5,290 bases of DNA, taken from contig LJUD01000256.1 of assembly GCA_001304035.1 (NCBI GenBank), positions 1 through 5,290 of the forward strand, written 5' to 3'. The translations under genes were made by a program, and so were the position numbers. Origin of the DNA: a bacterium SM23_31. Its GTDB lineage: Bacteria; SM23-31. The notes beneath the pieces are model-generated. The model saw only the letters and a list, made by a program, of their open reading frames with translations, had not been told where the DNA came from and made no database searches. Positions 5,009 to 5,290 of the stretch are shown here, one piece after another. Each line of letters opens with the position of its first letter. The first letter of the stretch is position 1.

Positions 5009-5290
5009 TTAATTCAACACTTTGGTAGGGAGCGGAGTCGGTTTCATCAGTTTATAAATCGGCAATTCGCGAACCCGTCCTCCCACTCTCGATTCCGGGA
5101 GCGGAAGTGCATAATCCATGGTGTTCCATTTGACAACGTTATCGTTCGTCTCCGGTTCAAGCAAATGTGCGACAACCCGCCCCATAACCTGTCCGGTCTG
5201 AATTACAAAAGAGCCTTTTGGAAAAGTCATGGTTCTTGTTACAACATCAGCTACGTGTACCGTAGCGGCTGCGGGATGGTCGTATTCCGG
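5009..5290 (-). CDS. C-terminal fragment resembling M14-family zinc carboxypeptidases (partial)
   Basis: The frame stays open from the right window edge to the stop and encodes the last 93 residues; the 5' part is outside the window. An internal ATG at 5230 is not the true start, because the 20 codons before it continue in frame. The sequence (FPKGSFVIQTGQVMGRVVAH, then LLEPETNDNVVKWN, MDYALPLPE, and a final PIYKLMKP) resembles the tail of secreted M14 metallocarboxypeptidases, where a small beta domain with the LLEP-E-DN-V-WN signature follows the catalytic domain. No zinc ligands are in this fragment, so activity cannot be judged. The gene ends with three in-frame TAA codons (5003-5011). 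It lies upstream of the molybdenum hydroxylase operon on the same strand, but 381 bp and a separate promoter argue against co-transcription. Confidence 0.75.
   Translation of the reverse strand, partial: PEYDHPAAATVHVADVVTRTMTFPKGSFVIQTGQVMGRVVAHLLEPETNDNVVKWNTMDYALPLPESRVGGRVRELPIYKLMKPTPLPTKVLN

Noticed and set aside
4834..5028. 64-codon GTG-started open frame on the plus strand
   Set aside because: It has low-complexity AT-driven composition, no ribosome-binding site, and overlaps the 3' end of the peptidase-like gene.

Overview
The window looks like a chromosomal segment from an AT-rich bacterium. The lineage is inferred, not proven. Three things point toward the FCB (Fibrobacterota-Chlorobiota-Bacteroidota) superphylum or a related uncultured candidate phylum: a zinc-ribbon membrane protein with a FlgD/Ig-like C-terminal domain, a tRNA-Glu with a G1-U72 pair and A73, and tRNA genes without an encoded CCA end. 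No phage, transposon or CRISPR genes are visible.

Layout. Positions 1-277 hold a minus-strand tRNA cluster, read in the order tRNA-Gln(CTG), tRNA-Glu(CTC), then a degenerate second tRNA-Glu copy. That second copy belongs to a 98-nt tandem duplication and has a replaced anticodon arm and a shortened D-arm. Positions 278-611 are an AT-rich spacer with likely promoters facing both ways and a 12-bp palindrome. At 612-1499 (+) lies a 295-residue single-pass membrane protein: zinc ribbon, a domain resembling ribosomal L7/L12 or ClpS, a transmembrane helix and an outward-facing FlgD-like Ig domain. A 53-codon lysine-rich small ORF follows at 1626-1787 (+).

The main functional unit is a minus-strand two-gene operon. 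A [2Fe-2S] subunit (4169-4627) is followed 22 bp later by a Tat-signal molybdopterin-binding subunit (1996-4146). Together they make an isoquinoline-1-oxidoreductase/aldehyde-oxidoreductase type enzyme of the xanthine oxidase family, with no FAD subunit. The operon has a good sigma70-type promoter (TTGCAT-17-GATAAT) and Shine-Dalgarno sequences on both genes. The enzyme should work outside the cytoplasmic membrane: the small subunit has no signal of its own and would be carried out with the large one. Electrons would pass from the molybdenum centre through two Fe-S clusters to an acceptor not encoded here.

At the right edge (5009-5290, minus) is the C-terminal end of a protein resembling M14-family zinc carboxypeptidases, closed by three consecutive in-frame stop codons and cut by the window boundary. 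A 381-bp AT-rich spacer separates it from the oxidoreductase operon, so a shared function is not implied.

I found no convincing undescribed multi-gene system. The most unusual items are the tRNA-Glu copy with the swapped anticodon arm, the domain combination of the zinc-ribbon protein, and a promoter-like signal with an overlapping dyad at 1820-1855 that has no gene downstream on its strand.
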